The notes beneath the pieces were generated by a model. That model saw only the letters and a program-made list of their open reading frames with translations, was not told where the DNA came from and searched no databases. Positions 1 through 8,241 of a stretch of 64,000 nucleotides of DNA are shown piece after piece. Origin of the DNA: Streptomyces sp. 549 (lineage in GTDB: Bacteria; Actinomycetota; Actinomycetes; Streptomycetales; Streptomycetaceae). The position numbers and the translations under genes are program-made. Location: NCBI RefSeq assembly GCF_030124175.1, contig NZ_JASKMT010000001.1, forward strand, positions 62,001-126,000, read 5' to 3'. Every line of letters begins with the position of its first letter. The stretch's first letter is position 1.

Positions 1-333
1 GCGCTCACCACGCTGCTGGCCCAGTTGCGCGAGCAGGGCCAAACGGTCGCCGCGTACGGCGCGACGGCGAAGAGCGCGACCGTCGCCAACTACTGCGACA
101 TCGGCCCGGACCTCGTTCCGGCGGTCTTCGACTCGACGGCGGCCAAGCAGGGCCGGCTCACACCCGGGACGCATATCCCGGTCCGGCCGATGGAGGAGTT
201 CTCCGCTCCGTACCCCGACTACGCGCTGCTCTTCGCGTGGAACCACGCGGACGAGATCATCGCCAAGGAGCAGGAGTTCCGCGCCCGGGGCGGGAAGTGG
301 ATCGTGTACGTCCCCGAGGTGAAGATCATCTGA
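1..333 (+). CDS. C-terminal part of a sugar C-methyltransferase (partial at window start)
   Basis: Frame 1 is open from the first base, so the gene begins before the window; the last 110 residues are visible. They match the C-terminal domain of the NDP-deoxysugar C-methyltransferase family (TylCIII/NovU type, Pfam Methyltransf_14): a Gly-Ala-Thr-Ala-Lys turn near the start, an N-Y-C-D-I segment, and the closing W-N-H-A-D-E-I-I motif followed by a Gly-Gly-Lys-W-I strand. Such enzymes add a methyl group from S-adenosylmethionine to a keto-sugar nucleotide, usually for an antibiotic or cell-surface glycan. Neighbouring sugar genes, if any, lie outside the window. A strong hairpin follows the stop codon. 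Confidence 0.8.
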   Translation, partial: ALTTLLAQLREQGQTVAAYGATAKSATVANYCDIGPDLVPAVFDSTAAKQGRLTPGTHIPVRPMEEFSAPYPDYALLFAWNHADEIIAKEQEFRARGGKWIVYVPEVKII

Positions 334-360
334 CCGGACGGCTGACGGTCACCGATGCCC

Positions 361-406
361 GTCCGTGCGCGCCCTCCCCCACCATAGGGGGACGGCGTGC
401 ACGGAC
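361..406 (+). terminator. Hairpin terminator after the C-methyltransferase gene
   Basis: GTCCGTGC (361-368) is matched by GCACGGAC (399-406), and inside it a CCCTCCCC run faces GGGGGACGG, giving a long GC stem around a short ACCATA loop. It starts 27 bases after the stop. There is no T-run, as is usual in Streptomyces. Confidence 0.7.
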
Positions 407-561
407 CCGCGAGCCGACTGCGCCGTGCGGCACGCGGACGGCCGTCGGCATGGGGTGCTTCCCGAAGCTGGAGGAGATCCTGGACACGGTGGTCGACTTC
501 GTGCGCCGCGCGCTGTGGCGTTCCTGAGCTGACGCCATACGCGGCCAGGCCGCACAGCGCG

Positions 562-1386
562 CTACGGCTTGCGCCCGACCGCGCCGAATTCGTCCACCTG
601 CCGGATGGTGCCGACGTCCGGGGCGTCCGGCCGCCACAGCGGACACGACACGACTCCGGGCTCCAGCAGCTCCAGCCCGTCAAGGAAACGAGAGATCTGC
701 TCAGGGCTGCGGAGGTGGTACGGGGTGTCGCTGGCGTCGTTCCAGGTAGCGATGGCGGCCTCGAACGCACTCCCGTCGAGCACGTTGGTGCCGTCGGCCG
801 TGACCAGGTAGCTGCCGGACGGCAGGGCCTCCACCAAGCGGCTCACGATCGAGCGGGCCTCCTCGTAGTCGGGGATGTGACCGAGGATATTCAGCAGCAT
901 CAGCGCGATGGGCCGCTCGAAGTCCAGGAACTCCCGCGCCGCGGCCAGGATCGTCTCCGGCTCGCGCAGGTCGGAGTCGATGTAGCGAGTCAGCCCCTCG
1001 GGAGTGCTGGTCAGCAGGGCACGAGCATGGGCGAGCACCATGGGGTCGTTGTCCGCGTAGACGATCCGCGCCTGGGGCGCCACACGCTGAGCGATCTCAT
1101 GGGTGTTCTCCACGGTGGGCAGCCCCGTGCCGATGTCCAGGAACTGCCGGACACCGACCTCTCCGGCCAGGTGGCGGACGGCCCGCCCGAGGAAGTCACG
1201 GGAGACCCGGGCGACGTACTCGATGTCCGGGTAGAGAGCGGAGAACTGATCACCGGCCGCGCGGTCGACCTCGTAGTTGTCCTTACCGCCCAGCCAGTAG
1301 TTCCAGATCCGCGCCGACTGCGGCACCGTAGTGTCGACCTTGGACAACGCCGTGTCCAGGTCAGGGTTGCGCCGGTCCTCTGCCAT
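562..1386 (-). CDS. SAM-dependent methyltransferase, PF04672 (DUF574) family
   Basis: This 274-residue protein has the family's signature N-terminus, with P-Q-S-A-R-I-W-N-Y-W-L-G-G-K-D-N-Y near residues 22-38, then an F-L-D-I-G-T-G-L-P SAM-binding loop and a V-Y-A-D-N-D-P strand. The family is abundant in Streptomyces, usually close to XRE/DUF397 genes; its substrate is unknown. The ATG is preceded by GGGAG at good spacing. No operon partner is evident: the downstream side faces the end of the sugar methyltransferase gene. Confidence 0.88.
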   Translation of the reverse strand: MAEDRRNPDLDTALSKVDTTVPQSARIWNYWLGGKDNYEVDRAAGDQFSALYPDIEYVARVSRDFLGRAVRHLAGEVGVRQFLDIGTGLPTVENTHEIAQRVAPQARIVYADNDPMVLAHARALLTSTPEGLTRYIDSDLREPETILAAAREFLDFERPIALMLLNILGHIPDYEEARSIVSRLVEALPSGSYLVTADGTNVLDGSAFEAAIATWNDASDTPYHLRSPEQISRFLDGLELLEPGVVSCPLWRPDAPDVGTIRQVDEFGAVGRKP

Positions 1387-1481
1387 GGAATACTCCCGCC
1401 GTCACGCCTGGTGATATCACACAACGTAGCCCTAATGACGGTGCCCCGTAAGCAGTTTGGTGATCTCTCCGACCGTCAGGC

Positions 1482-1501
1482 GCTACTGTCGCCACAGTAG
1501 C
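1482..1501. repeat. 8-bp perfect inverted repeat upstream of the methyltransferase
   Basis: GCTACTGT and ACAGTAGC flank a CGCC loop, 96 bases upstream of the PF04672 methyltransferase start. It could be an operator or a small hairpin; no regulator is adjacent. Confidence 0.4.
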
Positions 1502-2002
1502 CGCTCCGATGCGGCTTGACATCGTTCTGACCTGCGCGCATGACCATGCCAACATCGCCACAGACCTCCGCCGAACCAGCCGGGACCATCAGCGACCCCA
1601 CACTGCCCTCGGATCGACCTGGCGATCCCGCCTACAAGATCACTCTTGAGGACCTGGCACCGGCCCTGCCTGTCTCCGCCCGCGAGGGCTGCGCGAACCT
1701 CCCAGCATGGACAGTCTCCGCTACGTGGTGGAGCAGACTCCCACCCGAGCTGACCCGGGAAAGCTGGTCGCCGTCAGCTTGCAACGCAGCCTTCCCCACC
1801 CCAACGGGGCCAGGAACCAGACCGAGCTCGGCCAACCCCGGGGCATCCCATCAAGCCTGCCGTAGCTGCGAGCCGCAACCAGGAAAGTCAGCAGGACGGC
1901 GCCCGAGCAGCAGACGGACTTCAGAGACAAGGCCGGACGGTAGCGCAACCGTCCAGGGCCCTCAGCAGTCATCCGCACACGCACCACAACGAAGGGGACA
2001 CC
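1502..2002. other. Region with no convincing gene
   Basis: An open frame spans 1540-2010 on the plus strand. Its product is a Pro/Ser/Arg-rich string with no recognisable domain and no ribosome binding site, and it runs past the start of the next gene. I treat the stretch as non-coding or decayed. Confidence 0.5.
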
Positions 2003-2398
2003 ATGCGTAGCCGCACCGCCCTCGTGGTGGCAACCGCCGTTGCCACACTCGCCCTCACTGCATGCAGCACCGAAACCAGCACCGACGCCAAGGGCGACAC
2101 TTCCGCCCCTGAGTACACCACCGTCCAGCACGACGACAGCGGCAACCAACGCACCGTCATCGTCGAGGTCGACAGCACCAATCGGCTCCGCCCCGTCTTC
2201 GACCACGTCGCCGAAGGCCTCACCGAAGAGGCTGGTTACTACATCATGATCAACTGCTCCACCGGCGGCACCGACACCGTCGACAACCGCCTTGCCAACG
2301 GCCTGAAAGCCATCGGCCCCATCGGGGCAGCGACTACCGGACTCGACGAGGGCGCAACGGAGTACACAGCCGACCCCGCCAACAACTGCCCCGAATAG
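2003..2398 (+). CDS. Small secreted lipoprotein of unknown function
   Basis: The 131-residue product starts with a lipoprotein signal: Arg at position 2 and 4, a hydrophobic stretch of Val/Ala/Leu, and lipobox L-T-A-C with the lipidated cysteine near residue 21. A Ser/Thr/Asp-rich linker follows, then a small domain of about 90 residues containing two cysteines (I-N-C-S-T-G and N-N-C-P-E) that may pair. AGGGGACACC before the ATG gives a good Shine-Dalgarno. I do not recognise the family. It would sit on the outer face of the membrane. The following gene also encodes a membrane protein, 140 bases away. Confidence 0.7.
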   Translation: MRSRTALVVATAVATLALTACSTETSTDAKGDTSAPEYTTVQHDDSGNQRTVIVEVDSTNRLRPVFDHVAEGLTEEAGYYIMINCSTGGTDTVDNRLANGLKAIGPIGAATTGLDEGATEYTADPANNCPE

Positions 2399-2538
2399 CG
2401 AGCCTGTGACTTCCGAAGCGGCAATGCCGAAGCAGGTGTCGGACTTCGGAGTTACTACAGTGGAGGGTATGCAAGCGTGAGTGACGACCTGACGTCAGCA
2501 TCTGAAGACGGTACTGGAACCGAATAGGAGTGGGACGA

Positions 2539-2814
2539 GTGGGTCAGGGAATCACCGCTACTGTCGAACAAAGCGTAGGCTACGATGGATCTCTCTATCT
2601 ATTCATTCTCCCGCTGATCACAGCGATAACCGGAGGTGCCGTGACGTTCAATTTCAAAGGGCTGGCGGACTCGCTACACTTTCGCATCGAGAGCTACATG
2701 GAAGCGAATGGAGGTACTGGGCCACGAACGGTACGCGCATTCGGTGCCATTGCCTTCGCTTTGGGATCGATTGGGTCCACAGTTGGAGGCATCAATTTCT
2801 TGAGCAATTACTGA
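2539..2814 (+). CDS. Small membrane protein with two predicted transmembrane helices
   Basis: Starting at GTG 2539 gives 91 residues. An earlier GTG at 2530 overlaps the AGGAG ribosome site (2526-2530), so 2539 is preferred at 8-base spacing. Helix 1 is about residues 18-38 (Leu-Tyr-Leu-Phe-Ile-Leu-Pro) and helix 2 about residues 68-88 (Ala-Phe-Gly-Ala-Ile-Ala-Phe). Between them is a charged loop with L-H-F-R-I-E-S. No known family. Codon choice is unusual here, with many A/T-ending codons such as TAT, CTA, ATT, AAT and GGA, unlike its neighbours. This suggests acquired DNA. Confidence 0.6.
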   Translation: MGQGITATVEQSVGYDGSLYLFILPLITAITGGAVTFNFKGLADSLHFRIESYMEANGGTGPRTVRAFGAIAFALGSIGSTVGGINFLSNY

Positions 2815-2894
2815 GGTGAAATCCGGGTGTCGGCGGGGTTGTCTTCTCCACACCGAGGTATCGCCGACCTCCCCTAGGACTCAGGGGCTGGGAC

Positions 2895-3803
2895 TCACGG
2901 GCTGGACTCAGGGGGCTGCACGGACACGGTCTGGAGGAGTTCGGCGGCCATCCGGCGGGCCGGGGCCTCGGTGCGGTCCGCGATGTCGCGGAAGGTTCGC
3001 TGCGCTGCGCGCGCGGGCCAGTCGGGGGGCAGGTGCAGGGCGGGGAGGCGAGGGTCCGTGCGGATGATGCCGAGCCATTCGCTGACCAGGCGCAGGCGGG
3101 TTCCGATGGGGTCACCGGAGCACGTGCCGAGGTGCGGGGTCCAGCGCTTGTCGAAGCAGGCGTAGCGGGCCGCGATGCTCTCCAGGTCCCAGGCCTCGCG
3201 GATCATCACGTCGATGTCGGTGGCAACGTCAGCGCGGGCATGGAAGATCTTGACGTGGGCGGCCAGACCGAGTTCGGAGACGATGCCGGAGACATCGACG
3301 TCTCCTGGAGCGATCCACAGTCCGCTGTACAGGGGGCCGAAACCGGACCAGGTGAGCCGTGAGCGCAGGTCGTGCCGCTGGCGTTGCCAGGACTCGGGAA
3401 GGGAGAAGCCGAACAGAGTCCAGATGCCGTCCCAGTCCTCGTTGACGGCGCTGTCCTCCCAGAGCCGATTCCCTCCGTCCTGAAGGACGTGTGTCGCTTC
3501 CGCGGTCAGGCCGAAGTACATGCGGCGCCCCTGCCGTTGGCGTTGCAGTAGGCCCCGGTTCACCATGCGGGTGAGGGTGGAGCGCACAGCCTGCTCCCCC
3601 ACTCCGGCACGGGCGAGGACGTCGATGATGCTGCCCGAGTACACGTACAGGGGGCCTTCGTCCAGGACGTAGCCGCCGAAGAAGGCAAGCAGCAGCGACT
3701 GGGGGCGAGGTTGCGGTCCGCCCGGGGTGTCCGTGAGGGCCCGCGGGTCCTCGTCCTTCAGCTCGTTCACGTCGTTCACGTCGGCAAGGGTAAGGCCGCC
3801 CAC
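2895..3803 (-). CDS. PaaX-family transcriptional regulator
   Basis: This 302-residue protein matches PaaX regulators. It has an N-terminal winged helix (about residues 33-95, R-P-Q-S-L-L-L-A-F-F-G then V-R-S-T-L-T-R-M-V-N-R-G-L-L), a middle PaaX domain and a C-terminal PaaX_C domain with D-L-E-S-I-A-A-R-Y and a closing P-P-D-W-P-A. E. coli PaaX represses phenylacetate genes and senses phenylacetyl-CoA; the ligand here is unknown. The GTG at 3803 has no clear ribosome site, and in-frame GTGs at 3779 and 3770 are alternatives. It lies 28 bases downstream of the secreted hydrolase gene on the same strand, so the two probably share a transcript. Confidence 0.85.
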   Translation of the reverse strand: MGGLTLADVNDVNELKDEDPRALTDTPGGPQPRPQSLLLAFFGGYVLDEGPLYVYSGSIIDVLARAGVGEQAVRSTLTRMVNRGLLQRQRQGRRMYFGLTAEATHVLQDGGNRLWEDSAVNEDWDGIWTLFGFSLPESWQRQRHDLRSRLTWSGFGPLYSGLWIAPGDVDVSGIVSELGLAAHVKIFHARADVATDIDVMIREAWDLESIAARYACFDKRWTPHLGTCSGDPIGTRLRLVSEWLGIIRTDPRLPALHLPPDWPARAAQRTFRDIADRTEAPARRMAAELLQTVSVQPPESSP

Positions 3804-3831
3804 CGGGGGGCGGCGGGCGGCGGCGGGGTGG

Positions 3832-5232
3832 TCAGCGGCGGTGTCGGTCAGCGGGATGGGCCAGGTCGTAGGGGCGCGGGTAGGGCGTCGGGCGGTAGGA
3901 GACGTAGCGTGCAGGTGCGGAGGAGTCGGCCTTGTTGGCGCGGGCGTTGAGGGCGCCTGGGTCGGTGCCCCGCCAGCGCCCGGTGGCGACGCGGTCCTCC
4001 AGGGTGTGCAGGGCGGCGGCGATCTCGGCGCGGGTGAAGGTACAGTGCCCGGCGTTCTCGACGTACGCCTGACGCAGCAGGGACGCGGAGCCCGCGGCGG
4101 TGACCGCCCGGCGGTGGGCGCTCGCAGCCTGTACGGGGATCAGGGCGTCGCCCGTGGTGTGGATGTCCAGTTGCGGCTTGGCCAGTCGGCCGGTGAAGGA
4201 GCTGGTACCGGCCATGCGTGCGACGGCGTCAGCGTCAGCGCTGATCCGCGGGGCCCGCTTCAGGGTGTTGAGGTCGGATCTCAGAGACAGGCCGGCCTTG
4301 GCGTAGAGCTCGCTGACCTCCTTGTGGAGGGGCGAGCGGCCGAGCATCGCGGTGTAGTCGACCCTGGTGTTCCAGGACATGTTGCCGCCGACCCGGCTCT
4401 CGGCCTCATGCCGCCAGGTGAAGGCCGGCAAGGAGACGAGGCCCATCACGGCCTGGTACTGGTTGGCCTGCTGGGCGTCCCAGTCGTCCGGCCCGGGTCG
4501 GGGCTGGGCGGGGTCGTTCCAGCCGGGGATGTTGTGCAGGGCGGCAGCCAGGGCTGTGCGGGCCCGGCCCTCGGCCGTCCCCTGCGCCTCGGTGACGACT
4601 CCCCTCATGGCGTTCGCCGCGTCGGCGGCGGCGGCCTCGCTTTCCAGGCCGGCCAGGGGGATGCCGGAGCCGGGGGCGAGCAGGGCCTTCAGGGCGAAGA
4701 CCGGGTCCAGGGTGCTGTTCCAGTTGGCGACGCCGCCCTGGAGCAGACCGCAGGTGGACAGTGAGCCGTCGATGCGGTCCGCGTGGCGTTCGGCGATGGC
4801 GGTCGTGACGAGGCCGCCGTAGGACGTCCCCCAGGCGATGGTGCGGCGGGCGGGACCGAATCGGCCGGTGAACTCGTCGAGGGTGGCGAGCTGATCGGGC
4901 ACGGCATCGGTCACCGCCCATCCCTTGGTCGCGTACGAGGAGCCGATGAGGGCGTAGCCGCGGTCCAGGAGCAGTTCCTTCGTCGCGTCGTCCGGGGCGT
5001 TCATCGCGGGGTTGGTGGGGGCGCTGGTCGGACGGTAGCCGTGGCTGTAGAGCAGCACGGTGCCGTTGAACCGGGCCGGAACGTCCATCAGATACGTCGC
5101 ACCGGAAGGCAGGGTGCCTTCGAGACGGGTGTCGGTGCCGGCGGCCTGGGCGGTCGGGGCGAGGGGGGCGGCGAGCAGCAGGGCCGCCACGCAGACGAGC
5201 GTGCGGCTTCTGGTGCGGGTTCGGGACTTCAC
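3832..5232 (-). CDS. Secreted alpha/beta hydrolase
   Basis: The open frame extends to 5604, but GTG 5232 is chosen because CAGGAG lies just upstream and the protein then opens with a classic Sec signal peptide (Arg-rich, a hydrophobic Leu/Ala core, cleavage near A-Q-A-A). This gives 466 residues. The nucleophile elbow is G-T-S-Y-G-G, preceded by a strand with I-A-W; an H-C-T-F motif near the C-terminus is the likely catalytic histidine. It acts outside the cell on an unknown ester or amide. Its position between a PaaX regulator and an aromatic-acid cluster makes release of an aromatic acid from plant polymers a reasonable guess, not a demonstrated role. Confidence 0.75.
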   Translation of the reverse strand: MKSRTRTRSRTLVCVAALLLAAPLAPTAQAAGTDTRLEGTLPSGATYLMDVPARFNGTVLLYSHGYRPTSAPTNPAMNAPDDATKELLLDRGYALIGSSYATKGWAVTDAVPDQLATLDEFTGRFGPARRTIAWGTSYGGLVTTAIAERHADRIDGSLSTCGLLQGGVANWNSTLDPVFALKALLAPGSGIPLAGLESEAAAADAANAMRGVVTEAQGTAEGRARTALAAALHNIPGWNDPAQPRPGPDDWDAQQANQYQAVMGLVSLPAFTWRHEAESRVGGNMSWNTRVDYTAMLGRSPLHKEVSELYAKAGLSLRSDLNTLKRAPRISADADAVARMAGTSSFTGRLAKPQLDIHTTGDALIPVQAASAHRRAVTAAGSASLLRQAYVENAGHCTFTRAEIAAALHTLEDRVATGRWRGTDPGALNARANKADSSAPARYVSYRPTPYPRPYDLAHPADRHRR

Positions 5233-5445
5233 GCGGCGAACTCCTGACGTGGTGGACGACGGTGGCTCCGGCGGTGCGCGCCTCCGCGGGTGGCGGTGCC
5301 TTGGGCGAGGTGACCGAGCGGCCGGGCAGCCCCGGGGCGGGTGTTCCGCTGACGGTCGCCGACGTGCGGTGGGTCGGACGGTCAGGTGGTGCGGTCCGGG
5401 TGCGACATCGCGAAGGTAGGCGTGACTATGACTGCCGTCAATATT

Positions 5446-5465
5446 CTGCACAAAGTTCGGTGCAG
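5446..5465. promoter_or_regulatory. Inverted repeat in the divergent hydrolase/ABC transporter promoter region
   Basis: The 338-base gap 5233-5570 separates two divergent genes and holds no ORF. Within it CTGCAC and GTGCAG form a 6-bp dyad around an 8-base centre. It is a candidate operator, possibly for the nearby PaaX regulator. I looked for a thiamin riboswitch and saw none. Confidence 0.35.
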
Positions 5466-5570
5466 CCCGTTGACGCCCCCTGGGCAGCGCCCTAGCGTCA
5501 CGGCCAACTCGTGCGAACGACGCACCTCTTTGCGCCACGCGCACACCTTCGTCCCCGTCAGGAGGGGCCC

Positions 5571-6548
5571 ATGCAAAGGCGCATTCTCGGGCTTGGCACA
5601 GCACTGTTGACGGTCGCCGTCGTGGCCGGATGCGGATCCTCGCCCGCCGCGAACGGTGGCTCGCCCTCCCCGGGGGAGGGTGAATCCACGCAGGTCAGCG
5701 TCGGAATCATCCCCATCGTGGATGTGGCGCCGCTCTACCTGGGGCAGAAGAAGGGATTCTTCAGCAGCCGCGGCATCGACCTGAAGATGGAGAGCGCCCA
5801 GGGGGGCGCGGCGATCATTCCGGGCGTGCTGAGCGGGCAGTTCGAGATCGGGTTCAGCAACGTCACCTCGTTGATGCTCGCGCAGACCAAGGGGGTGCCG
5901 ATCAAGTCCGTGGTCAACGGGTCGGCCACCACCGGAAACACCGAAACCGACATCAGCGGGGTGGCCGTCAGGAAGGACAGCACGATCAAGACGGCCAAGG
6001 ACCTCGCCGGGCAGACGGTGGCGGTGAACACCCTGCAGAACATCGGGGACACCACGGTGCGCGAATCTGTGCGCAAGGCCGGGGGCGACCCCAAGAAGGT
6101 CAAGTTCGTGGAGATGGCCTTCGACCAGATGCCGGCCGCCCTGGACGGCGGCCAGGTGGACGCCGCGTGGGTGGGCGAGCCGGCACTGACCATCGCCAAG
6201 TCCCAGGGCGCACGCGTCGTGACCTCGCCGTTCGCCGAGACCCACCCCAAGCTCACCCTGGCCACCTACTTCACCTCGGCCAAGCTGATCCAGGAGAAGC
6301 CTGACCTGGTGGAGAAGTTCACCGAGGCGATGACCGAGTCGCTTGAGTACGCCTCCGCACACCCGGAGGAGGCGCGCGAGATCCTCACCACGTACACCAA
6401 GATCAGCGGTGATGTGCTGAAGGACCTGACGCTGCCCACGTGGCCGACGGATGTCGACATGGACTCCGTGGAGAAGCTGGCCTCGCTCGGCGAGCAGGAC
6501 GGCATCTTCGGCGGCGACAAGCCGGACCTGGACGCTCTGTTCTCATGA
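5571..6548 (+). CDS. ABC transporter substrate-binding lipoprotein (SsuA/TauA/NMT1 type)
   Basis: ATG 5571 follows GGAGGGG directly. The 325-residue product has a lipoprotein signal with lipobox V-A-G-C (Cys near residue 21), a Ser/Gly-rich linker, then a NMT1/THI5-like periplasmic-binding fold: V-G-I-I-P-I-V-D-V-A-P-L-Y near the first strand, G-F-F-S-S-R-G-I-D-L, and a hinge segment V-D-A-A-W-V-G-E-P. Relatives bind sulfonates, nitrate, pyrimidines or aromatic acids. The stop overlaps the next start (ATGA). Because the gene opens an operon beside vanillate and hydroxycinnamate genes, an aromatic carboxylate is the likely ligand; this is inference. Confidence 0.9.
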   Translation: MQRRILGLGTALLTVAVVAGCGSSPAANGGSPSPGEGESTQVSVGIIPIVDVAPLYLGQKKGFFSSRGIDLKMESAQGGAAIIPGVLSGQFEIGFSNVTSLMLAQTKGVPIKSVVNGSATTGNTETDISGVAVRKDSTIKTAKDLAGQTVAVNTLQNIGDTTVRESVRKAGGDPKKVKFVEMAFDQMPAALDGGQVDAAWVGEPALTIAKSQGARVVTSPFAETHPKLTLATYFTSAKLIQEKPDLVEKFTEAMTESLEYASAHPEEAREILTTYTKISGDVLKDLTLPTWPTDVDMDSVEKLASLGEQDGIFGGDKPDLDALFS

Positions 6549-7441
6549 CACCCCCCGAGGTCACCGCCGTCTCGACGCAGGCCGCCGGGACCAACGCCGG
6601 GCCCGCCGGTGCCAGTACCGGCACCGGCACCGGCGGACCTGGTCACGGCGGTTCCCGGACCCGGCGCGGCCTCGGCGGCGCCTCGACCCCGCTGCGCGGG
6701 CTGGCCGGACTGGCCGGGCTGGTGGCACTGCTGGAAGTGCTGCCGCACACCGGCCTGGTGTCCGCCGACTACCTCCCCCCGGCCTCGGAGACCTTGCGCG
6801 CCCTGGGGCGGATGCTCGCCGAGGACACGTTCTGGACCGCGCTCGCCGACACCCTGACCGGGTGGGGACTGGGGCTGGCCATCGCCGTCGCGGCGGGTGT
6901 GGTGGCCGGTGTCGTGATCGGCTCCACTCCGGTGCTGCGGGCGCTGACCGCCTCCACCATCGAGTTCCTTCGGCCGATCCCCTCCGTGGCCCTGATCCCG
7001 GTCGCGGTGCTGCTCTACGGAACCGACCTGCGCTCGAAGCTGCTGCTCGTGGTCTACGCCGCCTTCTGGCAGGTGCTCGTCCAGGTACTCGCCGGAATGC
7101 ACGACGTCGACCCGGTCGCCGACGACACCGCCCGCAGTTACCGGCTGGGCCGTTGGGCCCGGGTGCGGTATGTCATGTGGCCCACCGCGCTGCCGTACGT
7201 GATGACCGGCGTACGGCTGGCCGCCACCGTGGCGCTGGTCCTGACGATCACCGCCGAACTTGTCATCGGCTCGCCAGGCCTGGGCCATGAGCTCGCCGTC
7301 GCACAGACCTCCGGTGCCGTGCCGCAGGTCTACGCCCTGGTCCTGGTCACCGGGCTCCTCGGAGTGGCGATCAACCTGGTGGCCCGGGCGGTGGAGCGGC
7401 GGGCGCTGCACTGGCACACGTCGATGCGCAGGGAGGCGTAG
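6545..7441 (+). CDS. ABC transporter permease (SsuC/TauC type)
   Basis: ATG 6545 overlaps the stop of the binding-protein gene by four bases; 298 residues follow. After a Gly/Thr-rich cytoplasmic N-terminus (about 50 residues) there are roughly six transmembrane segments in the usual BPD_transp_1 layout. The EAA-like loop that docks the ATPase is seen as A-R-S-Y-R-L-G-R-W-A-R-V-R-Y-V. It is one of two permeases in this operon, so the transporter is probably a heterodimer in the membrane. Confidence 0.9.
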   Translation: MTPPEVTAVSTQAAGTNAGPAGASTGTGTGGPGHGGSRTRRGLGGASTPLRGLAGLAGLVALLEVLPHTGLVSADYLPPASETLRALGRMLAEDTFWTALADTLTGWGLGLAIAVAAGVVAGVVIGSTPVLRALTASTIEFLRPIPSVALIPVAVLLYGTDLRSKLLLVVYAAFWQVLVQVLAGMHDVDPVADDTARSYRLGRWARVRYVMWPTALPYVMTGVRLAATVALVLTITAELVIGSPGLGHELAVAQTSGAVPQVYALVLVTGLLGVAINLVARAVERRALHWHTSMRREA

Positions 7442-7445
7442 TCGG

Positions 7446-8228
7446 ATGACCGTCCGCACCATGACCCGGAGGGTCCTGCTGGTTCTGGGTCTGCCCTCGG
7501 CCCTGTTCGCCGTGTGGTGGTTCGCCACCGCCGGCAGCACCAACTTCTACGTCCCGCCCCTGTCCCGCATCCTGACCGCCTTCGCGGAGACCTGGACGGC
7601 CGACCGGCTGCTGTCGGACGTCGGCCCCAGCCTGCTCCGGCTCGCGGTGGGCTTTCTCCTCGCTGCGATCGTCGGCGTCGGGCTGGGTCTGGCGGTCGGT
7701 ACGAACCGCGTCGTTCGGGATGTGCTGGAGCCCGTCCTGGAACTCTTCCGGGCCATCCCGCCACCGGTGCTGGTACCGGTGATCATGCTGTTCGCGGGCA
7801 TCGGCGACACGATGAAGGTGCTCGTCATCGTCAGCGGCTGCATGTGGCCGATCCTCCTCAACACGGTGGAGGGCGCCCGCGCCGTCGACGAGGTTCTCAG
7901 CGACACCTGCCGCTCCTACGGCATCAGCGGACCCGCGCGACTGTGGCATCTGGTGCTGCGGTCGGCGAGCCCGCAGATCGTCACGGGCATGCGGCAGGCC
8001 CTGTCGATCGGGATCATCCTCATGGTCATCAGTGAGATGTTCGCGGCCAGCAACGGGTTGGGCTTCACCATCGTGCAGTTCCAGCGTTCCTTCGCCATCC
8101 CCGAGATGTGGAGCGGTGTCCTCCTGCTCGGCCTGCTCGGATTCGCCCTGTCCCTCCTCTTCCGGCTCGCCGAGAACCGGGTGCTGGCCTGGTACCACGG
8201 CCTGGGCCGCGCCCAGCGCAACCTCTGA
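7446..8228 (+). CDS. ABC transporter permease, second subunit
   Basis: ATG 7446 is four bases after the previous stop, with GGGAGG about ten bases upstream; the product has 260 residues. It shows six predicted membrane helices and an ATPase-docking loop D-T-C-R-S-Y-G-I-S-G-P-A-R. It resembles the first permease in fold (SsuC/TauC family) but is clearly divergent in sequence. A second in-frame ATG at 7461 is possible. Two different permeases plus one ATPase and one lipoprotein make a complete importer. Confidence 0.9.
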   Translation: MTVRTMTRRVLLVLGLPSALFAVWWFATAGSTNFYVPPLSRILTAFAETWTADRLLSDVGPSLLRLAVGFLLAAIVGVGLGLAVGTNRVVRDVLEPVLELFRAIPPPVLVPVIMLFAGIGDTMKVLVIVSGCMWPILLNTVEGARAVDEVLSDTCRSYGISGPARLWHLVLRSASPQIVTGMRQALSIGIILMVISEMFAASNGLGFTIVQFQRSFAIPEMWSGVLLLGLLGFALSLLFRLAENRVLAWYHGLGRAQRNL

Positions 8229-8241
8229 CAAGGAGACGTCG

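Noticed and set aside
1..333. Edge of a deoxysugar or antibiotic cluster
   Set aside because: One partial C-methyltransferase is not enough; no other sugar or biosynthetic gene follows it in the window.
1540..2010. 156-residue plus-strand ORF
   Set aside because: Pro/Ser/Arg-rich product, no ribosome site, no domain, and it overlaps the start of a well-supported lipoprotein gene.
5466..5570. Possible thiamin riboswitch before the NMT1-type lipoprotein
   Set aside because: No CTGAGA or other thi-box element is present; the transporter family is not specific to thiamin precursors.
6266..7543. 425-residue minus-strand ORF opposite the first permease
   Set aside because: Composition is His/Gly/Arg-rich without domains, while the plus strand carries a complete permease.
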